Source of the DNA: CAWBUW01 sp963792075
GTDB taxonomy: Bacteria; Chloroflexota; Anaerolineae; Anaerolineales; UBA4823
NCBI GenBank assembly: GCA_963792075.1
Contig: CAWBUW010000012.1
Coordinates: 1,798,001 to 1,862,000, forward strand
Direction: 5' to 3'
Length of the DNA stretch: 64,000 bases
Shown here: piece by piece, positions 34,798 through 43,787 of the stretch
How the letters are laid out: each line of letters opens with the position of its first letter
How positions within the stretch are numbered: the stretch's first letter is position 1
The notes under the pieces: model-generated
Seen by the model: the letters and a program-made list of their open reading frames with translations, nothing else
Told to the model about the DNA's origin: nothing
Databases searched by the model: none
Translations under genes and position numbers: made by a program

Positions 34798-35919
34798 ATG
34801 AATACAGTAATTCCGGTGGAGAATAACGATGTGCTCCAGCCGCTGCGCGGCCTTCTGCGCCAGTTGGTGGAGTCTGGGGTCGTTGAGGCTGTGTTTGTAC
34901 CCCTGGAAGTCGAGGGGGGGCTCACGCTGCCTGCTTTGGTGAAAGACCCCGAGATGCTGAAATTTGCCAATCCCCTGGCGCCGGTGATGTCGATCAACAA
35001 TGCCCGCGCTGTCTCTGCGCTGACCGGGAAGCATACTCCGGAGAAACTGGGAGCGGTGCTGCGGCCATGCGAAATCCGTGCGCTGGTCGAACTGGTCAAA
35101 CTGCAGCAAGCCTCGCTGGAGGGAGTCACCCTGATCGGCCTGGACTGTGCCGGGACCTGCAAACCGGGAGATTACAAGCAGTCCCGGTTGGAGGGGGAGG
35201 CCACGCTCACCAGCTACCTGGCTGCCGCGAGCCGGGCAGAGACCCCGGAGGCTGCGTTCCCCTTGCGCCCGGCCTGCCAGATGTGCGTCCAACCTTTACC
35301 GGCGTTGGCCGACATCCAGGTTCACCTCTTCGGAGTCGACCTGGCGCAAGGCCTCCCGATCACGGTCAAGAATGAGCTGGCAGCCACACTGCAGTTGACT
35401 GCCGCACCGCAGGAGGCTTTTACGGCCTCTCAGCAGGCCGCGGACAAATGGATTGCGGCGCATCGCCTGGTACGGGAAAAAGAACTGGCGGCTATCCGCG
35501 CTCCCATGCACAACAACGGCGGGTTTGCGGGTCTGTTTTCGGCTTGCATCCGCTGCCATAACTGTATGACCGCCTGCCCGATCTGCTACTGCAAAACCTG
35601 CCTGTTCAAGACGGCCGCGTTTGATCACGAACCGGCAGTATATTTCAAAGCGGCGGGGCGCAAAGGGGCGCTGCGCATGCTGGACGACACTTTATTATTC
35701 CACCTGACCCGCTTGAACCATATGGATATTTCCTGCGTAAGCTGCGGCATGTGCAGCGCGGCTTGCCCGGAGGACATCCCTGTTGGCACGATTTTTAGCG
35801 CGATTAGCGAACAGGTTCAAGCCGCATTCGATTATTCACCTGGGCGAGACCTGTCGGAGCCTCTACCCCTGATCACATTCCAGGCCAATGAGTGGTTGCA
35901 GGTTGGGGAAGCGAAATGA
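34798..35919 (+). CDS. FdhB/FrhB-like iron-sulfur protein, copy 1
   Basis: A 373-residue member of the coenzyme F420 hydrogenase/formate dehydrogenase beta-subunit type (AVLRPCEIRALVEL, LIGLDCAGTCKPGDY). Near the C-terminus are CIRCHNCMTACPICYC and CVSCGMCSAACPED, two [4Fe-4S] sites. Members bind FAD and pass electrons between a dehydrogenase or F420 and Hdr. ATG at 34798 follows AAGGAAGG. It is copy 1 of three in the block. Confidence 0.85.
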   Translation: MNTVIPVENNDVLQPLRGLLRQLVESGVVEAVFVPLEVEGGLTLPALVKDPEMLKFANPLAPVMSINNARAVSALTGKHTPEKLGAVLRPCEIRALVELVKLQQASLEGVTLIGLDCAGTCKPGDYKQSRLEGEATLTSYLAAASRAETPEAAFPLRPACQMCVQPLPALADIQVHLFGVDLAQGLPITVKNELAATLQLTAAPQEAFTASQQAADKWIAAHRLVREKELAAIRAPMHNNGGFAGLFSACIRCHNCMTACPICYCKTCLFKTAAFDHEPAVYFKAAGRKGALRMLDDTLLFHLTRLNHMDISCVSCGMCSAACPEDIPVGTIFSAISEQVQAAFDYSPGRDLSEPLPLITFQANEWLQVGEAK

Positions 35920-38675
35920 ACACCAATCATGCTCCTGGACAAATCTCTACATCCCCTCCCGCCGCGCTGGTGGTCGGTGGAGGTATTGCCGGGATCCAGG
36001 CTGCGCTGGACCTGGCAGATGCGGGTTTTCCGGTCTACCTGGTGGAAAAAATGCCCAGCATTGGGGGCAAAATGTCCCAGTTGGACAAGACCTTCCCCAC
36101 CCTGGACTGTTCCTCCTGCATCCTGACGCCAAAAATGGCGGATGTCCCGCGCAATCCACGCATCACCTTGCTGACCACCACCCAGGTGGCGGCTGTGGAG
36201 CGAAACGGGGGCGCCTTCCATGTCCGCCTGGAGAAAGAGCCGCGCTATGTAGATATCGACGCCTGCACGGGCTGCGGCGCCTGTTCCGAAGTGTGCCCGG
36301 TCGTGGTGCCTAATGTGTTCAATGCAGGACTGGATACGCACAAAGCCATCTACCGGCGCTTTCCGCAGGCCATCCCGGCGGCTTTCTCCATCGAGAAGCA
36401 TGCCTCGCCGTGCAAGATCACCTGCCCGGCGCATATCCCGGTGCAAGGATACACCGCACTGATTGCACAGGGCAAGTTCCGCGAGGCGCTGGAATGTATC
36501 CAGGATATGGGTGTGCCGTTTGCGGGGACTTTGGGTCGGGTATGCTACCATCCCTGCGAAAAGAACTGCAAGCGCGCCGATTATGATGATGCGATTTCGA
36601 TTTGTGCGCTCAAGCGCTTCGCTTACGATGCAGCCGTGACGGAGGAAATGCCGGCGCCGGTCGAGGTAAAGTGGCCGGAGCGGGTGGCGATTGTCGGTTC
36701 CGGACCTGCCGGGTTGACCGCGGCGTATGAGCTGGCCCGCCAGGGTTATGCGGTGACGGTGTTTGAAGCGTTGCCGGTAGCGGGAGGTATGTTGGCGACG
36801 GGGATCCCGGCGTATCGATTGCCGCGCAAGGTCCTGGACCAGGAGATTGGCGCCATCCAGGCCTTGGGGGTCGAGATCAAGCTGAATACTCCCATTGGGC
36901 GTAACGGCGGCCCAAGCCTGGAAGACTTGAGAAAGGAATACCAGGCTGTATTCGTGTCCATTGGCGCACAGGGCAGTAGCTTGTTGGGCATCCCAGGAGA
37001 AGACCTGCCTGGTATCTTCCAGGCGGTGCCTTTCCTGCAGGATTTGAACCTGGGTAGGCCGGTCCAGGTTGGAAAGAAAGTGGCTGTGATCGGTGGCGGC
37101 AACTCGGCGATCGACGCCGCTCGCTGCGCTCTGCGCCTGGGTGCGGAAGTGCAGCTCGTATACCGCCGCTCCCGAGCAGAGATGCCCGCCGCTCCCTTCG
37201 AGGTCGCCGCGGCAGAACAAGAAGGGGTGGCTTTGAACTTCCTGGTTGGACCGCTGCGCGTGCTGGAAAGCGGTGGAAAAGCAGCCGGGGTGGAATGTAT
37301 CCGCATGGCTTTGGGCGAGCCGGATGCCAGCGGGCGGCGGCGACCGGTGCCGGTCCCTGGCTCCGAGTTTATCCTGGATGTGGATACCGTGATCGCCGCG
37401 ATTGGGCAAACTGTGGAAGCGGAGGGGCTGGAGGTTGGGCTCAACCGGGGCCGGTTGGTGGCAGACCCGGTCACTTTGCAGACCAACCTGCCGGGGGTCT
37501 TTGCCGGCGGTGATGCAGTGCTGGGGCCGGCTTCGGTCGTAGAAGCGGTAGGTATGGGGATCGAGGCGGCCGAATCCATCCGGCGTTATTTGCGGGGTGA
37601 AGACCTCAAACTGGGGCGGACGGCTGTCTTACCGGACCCGAAAGAGATTGAAATCCAGCTTACCGGCCCGGTGCTGCGTTCGCCCAGGGCGCATATGGCA
37701 GAACTGCCGGTAACCGAACGCGTGAGCGGGTTCCAGGAAATCGAGCTGGGACTGACAGCCGAGCAGGCTGTTCAAGAAGCACAGCGCTGTCTTTCCTGCG
37801 CTATCTGTTCGGAATGCATGCAGTGTGTTTCGGCCTGCCAGCGCGGCGCTATTCATCACGCAGACCAGGGCGAGACGATTGAAATAGATGTCGGTGCGAT
37901 CGTGGTAGCGACTGGGTTTGACCTGTTCGACGCCCGCAGAAAGCCGGAATTCGGGTATGGCCAGTATCCGGAGGTGATCACCACGCTGGAGTTTGAACGC
38001 CTGGTTTCCGGTTCGGGTCCGACGGCGGGGAAAATCTTCCTGAATGGAAAGTCTCCCCAGAAAGTAGTGTTTATCCAATGTGTGGGCTCGCGTGACCGCA
38101 GCCTGGGCTTGCCTAACTGCTCGCGGGTCTGCTGTATGGCGGTGGCCAAACAGGCGCACCTGGCACATGACCGCTTGCCTGGCGCACAGGTGACCGTATT
38201 CTATATGGATGTGCGCGCCTTTGGCAAAGGTTTTGAAGAGTTTTATGATCGTGTACGTAAGGAAGGCGTGCTGTACCGGCGGGGGAACCCATCTGAGATC
38301 CTGCGGCGCGAGGGGAAACTGTATGTGCGGGCCGAGGATACGCTGCTGGGCGAGCTGGTAGAAGTGGAAGCTGACCTGGTGGTGCTGGCTGTAGGCATGC
38401 AGCCGCACCCATCGACGCAGCACCTGGGGGAGCTGCTGGATCTGAAAATGGGCGAAGATGGATACTACCAGGAAGCGCATCCGAAAATCCACCCTGTAGA
38501 GAGTAAGCAAGCAGGCATATTCCTGGCGGGCTGCTGCCTGGGGCCCAAGGATATCCCTGATACAGTGGCTCAAGCCAAAGCGGCAGCCGCGGCAGCCATG
38601 GTCGCACTGGTCCAGGCCCAGGCACAAGAGCAAGCCATTCCAGCCATAGAAGGAGGCGGGTATGCTTCAGATTAA
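35916..38675 (+). CDS. hdrA: HdrA-like flavoprotein with GltD-like insert
   Basis: The 919-residue protein repeats the first 2/3 of the 1531-residue fusion: HdrA FAD motif (VVGGGIAGIQAALDLADAG), DCSSCILTPKM, CTGCGACSEVCP, then a GltD-like insert with CKITCPAHIPVQGY, FAD motif IVGSGPAGLTAAYEL (near residue 257) and NAD(P) motif VIGGGNSAIDAAR. It then returns to HdrA (CLSCAICSECMQCVSACQRG). It lacks the C-terminal ferredoxin pair. It is translationally coupled to the preceding gene (ATGA overlap) and overlaps the next by 14 bases. It is probably an NAD(P)H entry point. Confidence 0.92.
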   Translation: MNTNHAPGQISTSPPAALVVGGGIAGIQAALDLADAGFPVYLVEKMPSIGGKMSQLDKTFPTLDCSSCILTPKMADVPRNPRITLLTTTQVAAVERNGGAFHVRLEKEPRYVDIDACTGCGACSEVCPVVVPNVFNAGLDTHKAIYRRFPQAIPAAFSIEKHASPCKITCPAHIPVQGYTALIAQGKFREALECIQDMGVPFAGTLGRVCYHPCEKNCKRADYDDAISICALKRFAYDAAVTEEMPAPVEVKWPERVAIVGSGPAGLTAAYELARQGYAVTVFEALPVAGGMLATGIPAYRLPRKVLDQEIGAIQALGVEIKLNTPIGRNGGPSLEDLRKEYQAVFVSIGAQGSSLLGIPGEDLPGIFQAVPFLQDLNLGRPVQVGKKVAVIGGGNSAIDAARCALRLGAEVQLVYRRSRAEMPAAPFEVAAAEQEGVALNFLVGPLRVLESGGKAAGVECIRMALGEPDASGRRRPVPVPGSEFILDVDTVIAAIGQTVEAEGLEVGLNRGRLVADPVTLQTNLPGVFAGGDAVLGPASVVEAVGMGIEAAESIRRYLRGEDLKLGRTAVLPDPKEIEIQLTGPVLRSPRAHMAELPVTERVSGFQEIELGLTAEQAVQEAQRCLSCAICSECMQCVSACQRGAIHHADQGETIEIDVGAIVVATGFDLFDARRKPEFGYGQYPEVITTLEFERLVSGSGPTAGKIFLNGKSPQKVVFIQCVGSRDRSLGLPNCSRVCCMAVAKQAHLAHDRLPGAQVTVFYMDVRAFGKGFEEFYDRVRKEGVLYRRGNPSEILRREGKLYVRAEDTLLGELVEVEADLVVLAVGMQPHPSTQHLGELLDLKMGEDGYYQEAHPKIHPVESKQAGIFLAGCCLGPKDIPDTVAQAKAAAAAAMVALVQAQAQEQAIPAIEGGGYASD

Positions 38676-39789
38676 CAGCCGCCAGTTTGCGCAGGAACAA
38701 GGGTTATTTGCCTGCATCCAATGCGGTAAGTGCACCGGGGGATGCCCGATGGCACTCAAAACGAAGTTGAGCCCGCGCATGTTGGTCTACCGGATTTTGA
38801 CCGCGGGGAATGGGTTTGATATCGAAGGGCGGGATGAACTGTGGGACTGCACGACCTGTTCCACCTGTTACAGCCGTTGCCCAAAGCAGGTCAACCCGAT
38901 GGAAGCGATCATTGCCATGCGCGGCGCTTTCGTGGAGAAAGGGCGCATTCACCCCAACGTCAAGACCGCCCTGGAGAGCACCTTCCGCAACGGCAATCCT
39001 CTGACCATGCCGCGCTCGGACCGGGCGGCCTGGGCCAAGGATCTTGCGATCAAACCCATTGCCGAAGGTGCCGAATACCTTTATTACATTGGCTGCACAC
39101 CGTCGTATGATCCGCGCGGCCAAAAGGTGGCCAGCGCACTGACCCAGCTTTTCCAGCATGCAGAATTGGATTTCGGCTTTTTAGGGAATGACGAGAACTG
39201 CTGCGCCGGGGAAGCGCGCCGGCTGGGTGAAGCCGGGTTGTTCGAGATGATGGTAGAAGAGAACACCGAGATGTTCAAAGAGCTTGAAGTGCACAAAATG
39301 ATCACCATCTCGCCGCACTGCTTCAGCACTTTCAAGAACGATTACCCCCAGAATGGAATGCAGGTGCAGCACTACACCCAGGTGCTCTCCGGCCTGTTGG
39401 AGCAGAAACGCTTGCAATTTACCGGGAAGTTTGAGCAGGTGGTCACTTACCATGATCCCTGCTACCTGGGCAAACACAACCAGATCTTCGATGAACCGCG
39501 GCATATCTTGCGCAGTATCCCTGGGCTGGAACTGGTCGAGATGGATCGCTCACGCGAGAAAAGCCTGTGCTGTGAAGGCGGAGGCGGGCGGATGTGGGTC
39601 GAGGGGACCAACCCCGGCACACGCCTGGCGCAGCAGCGGGTCAAGGAAGCCCTGGAAACCGGTGCTCAGGTCCTGGCGACAGCTTGCCCATTCTGCCTGG
39701 GGACTCTGGAAGAAGCGGTCAAGCACCTCGGGGTTGAAGAGAAATTACGGGTGATGGACCTGGCTGAGATTGCAAACCAGGCGTTGTAA
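38662..39789 (+). CDS. HdrCB (HdrD/GlpC-like) fusion iron-sulfur protein
   Basis: A 375-residue fusion of an HdrC-like part (CIQCGKCTGGCP, CTTCSTCYSRCP) and an HdrB-like part with two CCG domains (YIGCTPSYDPRGQK with DENCCAGEARRLGE; HDPCYLGKHN with SLCCEGGGGRMW, then ACPFCLGTLEEA). This is the architecture of HdrD, GlpC and TfrB-type subunits, which reduce disulfides or pass electrons to them. It is a second, intact disulfide-reductase-like module in the block. Confidence 0.9.
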   Translation: MLQINSRQFAQEQGLFACIQCGKCTGGCPMALKTKLSPRMLVYRILTAGNGFDIEGRDELWDCTTCSTCYSRCPKQVNPMEAIIAMRGAFVEKGRIHPNVKTALESTFRNGNPLTMPRSDRAAWAKDLAIKPIAEGAEYLYYIGCTPSYDPRGQKVASALTQLFQHAELDFGFLGNDENCCAGEARRLGEAGLFEMMVEENTEMFKELEVHKMITISPHCFSTFKNDYPQNGMQVQHYTQVLSGLLEQKRLQFTGKFEQVVTYHDPCYLGKHNQIFDEPRHILRSIPGLELVEMDRSREKSLCCEGGGGRMWVEGTNPGTRLAQQRVKEALETGAQVLATACPFCLGTLEEAVKHLGVEEKLRVMDLAEIANQAL

Positions 39790-39810
39790 AGCTGAGAAAG
39801 CAAGGTGGCT

Positions 39811-41523
39811 ATGGCATTCATTCCAAGAGTTGGTGTTTATATCTGCCACTGCGGGATCAACATTGCCGCAACCATTGATATCCCTGCGGTCGCAGCCTTT
39901 GCAGCGCAACTGCCTGGCGTGGTGATTGCTCGCGATTACACCTACATGTGCTCGGAACCGGGGCAGCGGCTCATCCAACAGGATATCGCCGAGCTTAAAC
40001 TGAACCGCATCGTGGTTGCCTCTTGCAGCCCACGCATGCATGAGTTTACCTTCCGCACCACGATTGCAGAGGCCGGGCTGAACCCCTACTGCCTGGAGAT
40101 GGCAAACATCCGGGAACAGTGTTCTTGGGTGCATCCGGCGGGGGAGCTGACCACGCAAAAAGCGAAGGAGCTGGTCGCCTCCGCAGCCGCCAAGGCTTTG
40201 ATCTTGCAGCCATTGGAGCTGCGCCAGGTAGAAGTGGCCCCCTCGGTCCTGGTGATTGGCGGCGGCGCAGCCGGTATGCAGGCCGCGTTGGATATTGCCG
40301 ATGCCGGTTTCCACGCAGTGATTGTGGAGCGCACCGCGCAGCTCGGTGGGACAGCAGCCGGCCTGGCCTGTACTTTCCCAACCCTGGAAACGGCTGGGGG
40401 GTTGGTGCAGGAGCTGATCGACCGGGTTACCCAACATGCGCGCATTACCACCCTGCTGGAGGCAGAGATCGTCCAAATCAATGGCTACGTGGGTAATTTC
40501 AAGGTGCAGATCTGGCAAAAAGACAGGGCGATCGATGAAATGGTGGGCGCGATCATCGTGGCGACCGGATTTGAGGTCTTCGACGCCGGGTTGAAACCCG
40601 AGCTGGGATACGGCGTGTATCCGCAGGTGATCACCACGCTGGATTTCGAGCGCATGGCGCGCGAAGGCGCGTTCCTGGATGGGCGTACACCCAAACAGGT
40701 GGTTTTCATCCAGTGCGTGGGGTCGCGCGACCAGGCGATGGGCAGCCAGGGCGTTTACGAGACCCACCCGTATTGTTCGCGCATCTGCTGCATGGTGACG
40801 GCGAAACAGGCCCGCATGGTGCGGGAGAAACTGCCCAATGCCCAGGTGACCGTGTTTTATATGGATGTGCGTGCCTTTGGCAAAGGCTTTGAGGAATTTT
40901 ATGACCAGACCCGCGAAGGTGGCGTGATTTACCGGCGCGGCAACCCGGCGGAGATCCTGCGGCGGGGTGAACGCGTCGTGGTGCGGGCAGAGGATACCCT
41001 GCTGGGTGAACTGGTCGAGGTGGAAGCGGACCTGGTGGTGCTCGCCGTGGGGATGACGCCTCGGGCGGATACGGGGACGCTGGCCGGGCTGCTCAAGCTC
41101 TCGCGCTCGGCGGATGGCTTTTTCCTGGAGGCGCACCCGAAGATGCGCCCGGTGGAAACGGCGATGGCAGGTATTTTCCTGGCGGGATGCTGCCAGGGTC
41201 CGAAGGATCTTGCGGATACGGTCACCCAGGCCAGGGCGGCAGCAGCAGCGGCGTTGATCCCGATCCTGCGTGGAGAAGTTCAGGTAGAGGCTGCCACCTC
41301 GTTTGTGGATGAGGAATTGTGCGCGGGGTGCGGCCAGTGTGCGCGGGTATGCGCTTTTTCAGCACTGACTCTGCATCCCCGGCGGGGTGTGATGACGGTG
41401 AATGCGGTGCTGTGCCAGGGATGCGGCGCTTGCTCGGCGGCCTGCCCTTCCGGCGCCATCAATGTGCACCAGGCTACTTTCATGCAAGTGATGGCGCAGG
41501 TTACAGCGCTTGAAGGAGCTTAG
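39811..41523 (+). CDS. hdrA: HdrA-like flavoprotein with C-terminal double ferredoxin
   Basis: The 570-residue protein matches the second half of the 1531-residue fusion in layout: YICHCGINIAATIDIP start, ANIREQCSWVHP, FAD motif VIGGGAAGMQAALDIADAG (near residue 145), CVGSRDQAMG and YMDVRAFGKGFEEF, ending in CAGCGQCARVCAF and CQGCGACSAACPSG. It lacks the DCxxC motif and the internal CTGC ferredoxin site of the other HdrA proteins. AAGGTGG precedes ATG 39811. The 126 bases after it carry no gene. Confidence 0.9.
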   Translation: MAFIPRVGVYICHCGINIAATIDIPAVAAFAAQLPGVVIARDYTYMCSEPGQRLIQQDIAELKLNRIVVASCSPRMHEFTFRTTIAEAGLNPYCLEMANIREQCSWVHPAGELTTQKAKELVASAAAKALILQPLELRQVEVAPSVLVIGGGAAGMQAALDIADAGFHAVIVERTAQLGGTAAGLACTFPTLETAGGLVQELIDRVTQHARITTLLEAEIVQINGYVGNFKVQIWQKDRAIDEMVGAIIVATGFEVFDAGLKPELGYGVYPQVITTLDFERMAREGAFLDGRTPKQVVFIQCVGSRDQAMGSQGVYETHPYCSRICCMVTAKQARMVREKLPNAQVTVFYMDVRAFGKGFEEFYDQTREGGVIYRRGNPAEILRRGERVVVRAEDTLLGELVEVEADLVVLAVGMTPRADTGTLAGLLKLSRSADGFFLEAHPKMRPVETAMAGIFLAGCCQGPKDLADTVTQARAAAAAALIPILRGEVQVEAATSFVDEELCAGCGQCARVCAFSALTLHPRRGVMTVNAVLCQGCGACSAACPSGAINVHQATFMQVMAQVTALEGA

Positions 41524-41649
41524 CATCAGGCCAGGTTGCCTGCAAAATAGGGTCAATGTCTGGTAAATCTCGGCTGAAAAGGGGTATGCCGCGCAACCAG
41601 GATTTTGTAGGATGTATTCAGATGACATTTCGCATTACGGAGATAAACC

Positions 41650-42648
41650 ATGAAAACCCATTGGATGTTACAAACACAAGGCGACCCCCTGGCAGCAACG
41701 CGGCACTTCCTGCAGACTTTGTGGCAGACTGCCCACCTGGAGGGCATGGTTGCGCCGGTCTACCAGGCAGGCCAAATGAGCGTTGAAACTATTCTGTTGG
41801 ACGATCCACAACGCCTGGACCAGGCCGATCCTTTTGTGCCGGTAATGCCCAGGAACTCGGCCCTGCAGATTGTGCAACTGGCTAAAGAGCGTCCCCAGGC
41901 CCGGTTGGCAGCGGTTTTGCGTGCCTGTGAAATGCGCGCTTTGCACCAACTGGTGCAGCGCCAGGATGTGGAACTGCAGAACTGGCTGGTGATCGGCGCA
42001 GATTGTATGGCTTGCTTCCCAATCCAGGATTTTGAATGGCGTGCCCAGAAAGCTGGCGGGGCAGAAGCCTTGACTCGACAGGTGCTGCGCAATGCCCGGC
42101 AAGGCGGGATTTCTCCCGACCGCTTCCGCACATCCTGCCAGATGTGCTCCAAACCAGAGGCCCAAAAAGTTGACCTGTGTCTCAAGCTGTTGGGTCTCCC
42201 GGTGAAGGATGTCATCCTGGTGGAAGCCAGAGATCAGGGGGTCGCGGACTGGTTGAACCTGGGGCAGATTACCCAGGGGAAGGCCCCAGAACAGTATGTG
42301 GAACAGCATGAACGCATGCTGACTACTTTGGAACACCGCCGGCAGCGCTTCCATGACCGGGTGCTGCAGGAATTGCCTGAAACCCTGCCGGTCACGGTCG
42401 GGGAATTTATGGCAATGATCGCGCAATGTTCGCCCTGTCAGAAATGCCTGGAGGCCTGCCCGGTGTATCGCGATGAACTTCTGCCACAAGCCCAGGGCGG
42501 CGTGATTTCCATGGTATATGTACAGAAATGGCTTGCCTCTTGTGGGGAATGTGGGATGTGCGAACAGGCCTGTCCGAAGAGTACCCCGCTGGCAGCGATC
42601 ATTAACCAACTCAGCCAGCAGGCGAAAGCGGAATTGTTGGCCGTTTGA
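41650..42648 (+). CDS. FdhB/FrhB-like iron-sulfur protein, copy 2
   Basis: A 332-residue paralog of copy 1: AAVLRACEMRALHQL, LVIGADCMACFP, TSCQMCSKPEA, then CSPCQKCLEACPVY and CGECGMCEQACPKSTP. It keeps both [4Fe-4S] sites but diverges in the middle. It opens the second half of the block, which continues with ferredoxins and the fumarate-reductase-like genes. Confidence 0.82.
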   Translation: MKTHWMLQTQGDPLAATRHFLQTLWQTAHLEGMVAPVYQAGQMSVETILLDDPQRLDQADPFVPVMPRNSALQIVQLAKERPQARLAAVLRACEMRALHQLVQRQDVELQNWLVIGADCMACFPIQDFEWRAQKAGGAEALTRQVLRNARQGGISPDRFRTSCQMCSKPEAQKVDLCLKLLGLPVKDVILVEARDQGVADWLNLGQITQGKAPEQYVEQHERMLTTLEHRRQRFHDRVLQELPETLPVTVGEFMAMIAQCSPCQKCLEACPVYRDELLPQAQGGVISMVYVQKWLASCGECGMCEQACPKSTPLAAIINQLSQQAKAELLAV

Positions 42649-42678
42649 ACTTATTTCCTGCGAAGGGATGGATTGGCT

Positions 42679-43116
42679 ATGCCTCTGCGTTCACAAACCA
42701 ACTCTCTCCAGCTCCAGCGTGTCCTCAAGTTGATCTTTTCGCAGCCGCACCCTCCGGTTGCGCGCTGCCGCTTGCTCAGCTCAGGCCTGGGCGCGGCGAA
42801 CATGCTCAAGACGGAGGAGAACTTGGTCGGAAGCAAAGCCTGCCTGGGCTGTGGCTGCTGTATGGACGCCTGCCCTCTGCTGGCGCGCGACCCTGCTCGC
42901 CAGCGGCGAGTACAGGTGCGTTCCTCCATGGCGCTTGAAACCCTGATCGAGGAAGACTGCGATCGCTGCGGCAACTGCGTCCTGGCTTGCCCGCAGGTGG
43001 ATCCAGCTATCAAGCAGTACCTGGTTCAAACTCATCTGGCTGAGGGCATGGCCGAACTCCTGGCCAAGGCAGCGACGGATGAGGTTTATGTTCTGGATTT
43101 GATATTGGGTGGGTAG
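42679..43116 (+). CDS. Small 2x[4Fe-4S] ferredoxin-like protein
   Basis: A 145-residue protein with CLGCGCCMDACP and CDRCGNCVLACP, spaced by ~35 residues as in HdrC-like electron carriers. The N-terminal 50 residues are basic and unassigned. ATG at 42679 is chosen over TTG 42673. It ends 3 bases before the next gene, so the two are probably made together. Confidence 0.75.
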   Translation: MPLRSQTNSLQLQRVLKLIFSQPHPPVARCRLLSSGLGAANMLKTEENLVGSKACLGCGCCMDACPLLARDPARQRRVQVRSSMALETLIEEDCDRCGNCVLACPQVDPAIKQYLVQTHLAEGMAELLAKAATDEVYVLDLILGG

Positions 43117-43119
43117 CCT

Positions 43120-43785
43120 ATGATCGACATCTATATTCTTGGACAGCGTTATGAAGTACCAGAGGAATTGACGATCCTGAAGGCGTTTGAGTGGGCGGGT
43201 TTTCACCTGGTTCGTGGCGTGGGCTGTCGCGGAGGCTTTTGTGGGGCCTGTGCAACGGTTTACCGGCTGCCCAACAGCTATCATTTGCAATTCGCGCTGG
43301 CCTGTCAAACCGTGGTTCAACCTGGAATGATCTTGGGGCAGATCCCTTTCTTCCCGGCGCAGCGGCCTCCTTACCAGCTTGAAGCATTGCAGGCCGACGG
43401 TCAGGCCTTGCTGGAATTATTTCCGGAGATCATGCGTTGTTTTGGCTGTAACACGTGCACAAAATCTTGCCCTCAAGAAATTGTAGTACTGGACTATATG
43501 GCTGCGGCGCTGCGGGGGGATATTGCCTCAGTCGCTGAAATATCCTTTGACTGCATTGCCTGCGGCTTGTGTGTTGCCCGTTGCCCAGCCGAAATTGTCC
43601 CACCCAACGTGTCTTTAGTTGCCAGGCGATTGTACGGCCGCTACCTGGCACCTCCGGCTGTACACCTACAAGAGCGCGTGCAAGCCATCGCACAAGGAGA
43701 ATACCAGTCCCAGATCGCGGAGCTCAAATCCTTGTCTGTGGATGAGCTAAAGAAGCGTTACGCTGCCCGGCAGATCGAAGTATAG
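43120..43785 (+). CDS. SdhB/TfrB-like protein: [2Fe-2S] plus 2x[4Fe-4S] domains
   Basis: A 221-residue protein with a plant-type [2Fe-2S] domain (CRGGFCGACAT, second Cys set in FALACQT) and an HdrC-like domain (CFGCNTCTKSCP, CIACGLCVARCP). This equals the iron-sulfur subunit of succinate dehydrogenase/fumarate reductase, or the N-terminal half of thiol:fumarate reductase subunit B. The CCG domains of TfrB are absent here and could be supplied by the HdrCB protein. It is the likely partner of the flavoprotein at 46010. Confidence 0.85.
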   Translation: MIDIYILGQRYEVPEELTILKAFEWAGFHLVRGVGCRGGFCGACATVYRLPNSYHLQFALACQTVVQPGMILGQIPFFPAQRPPYQLEALQADGQALLELFPEIMRCFGCNTCTKSCPQEIVVLDYMAAALRGDIASVAEISFDCIACGLCVARCPAEIVPPNVSLVARRLYGRYLAPPAVHLQERVQAIAQGEYQSQIAELKSLSVDELKKRYAARQIEV

Positions 43786-43787
43786 AT

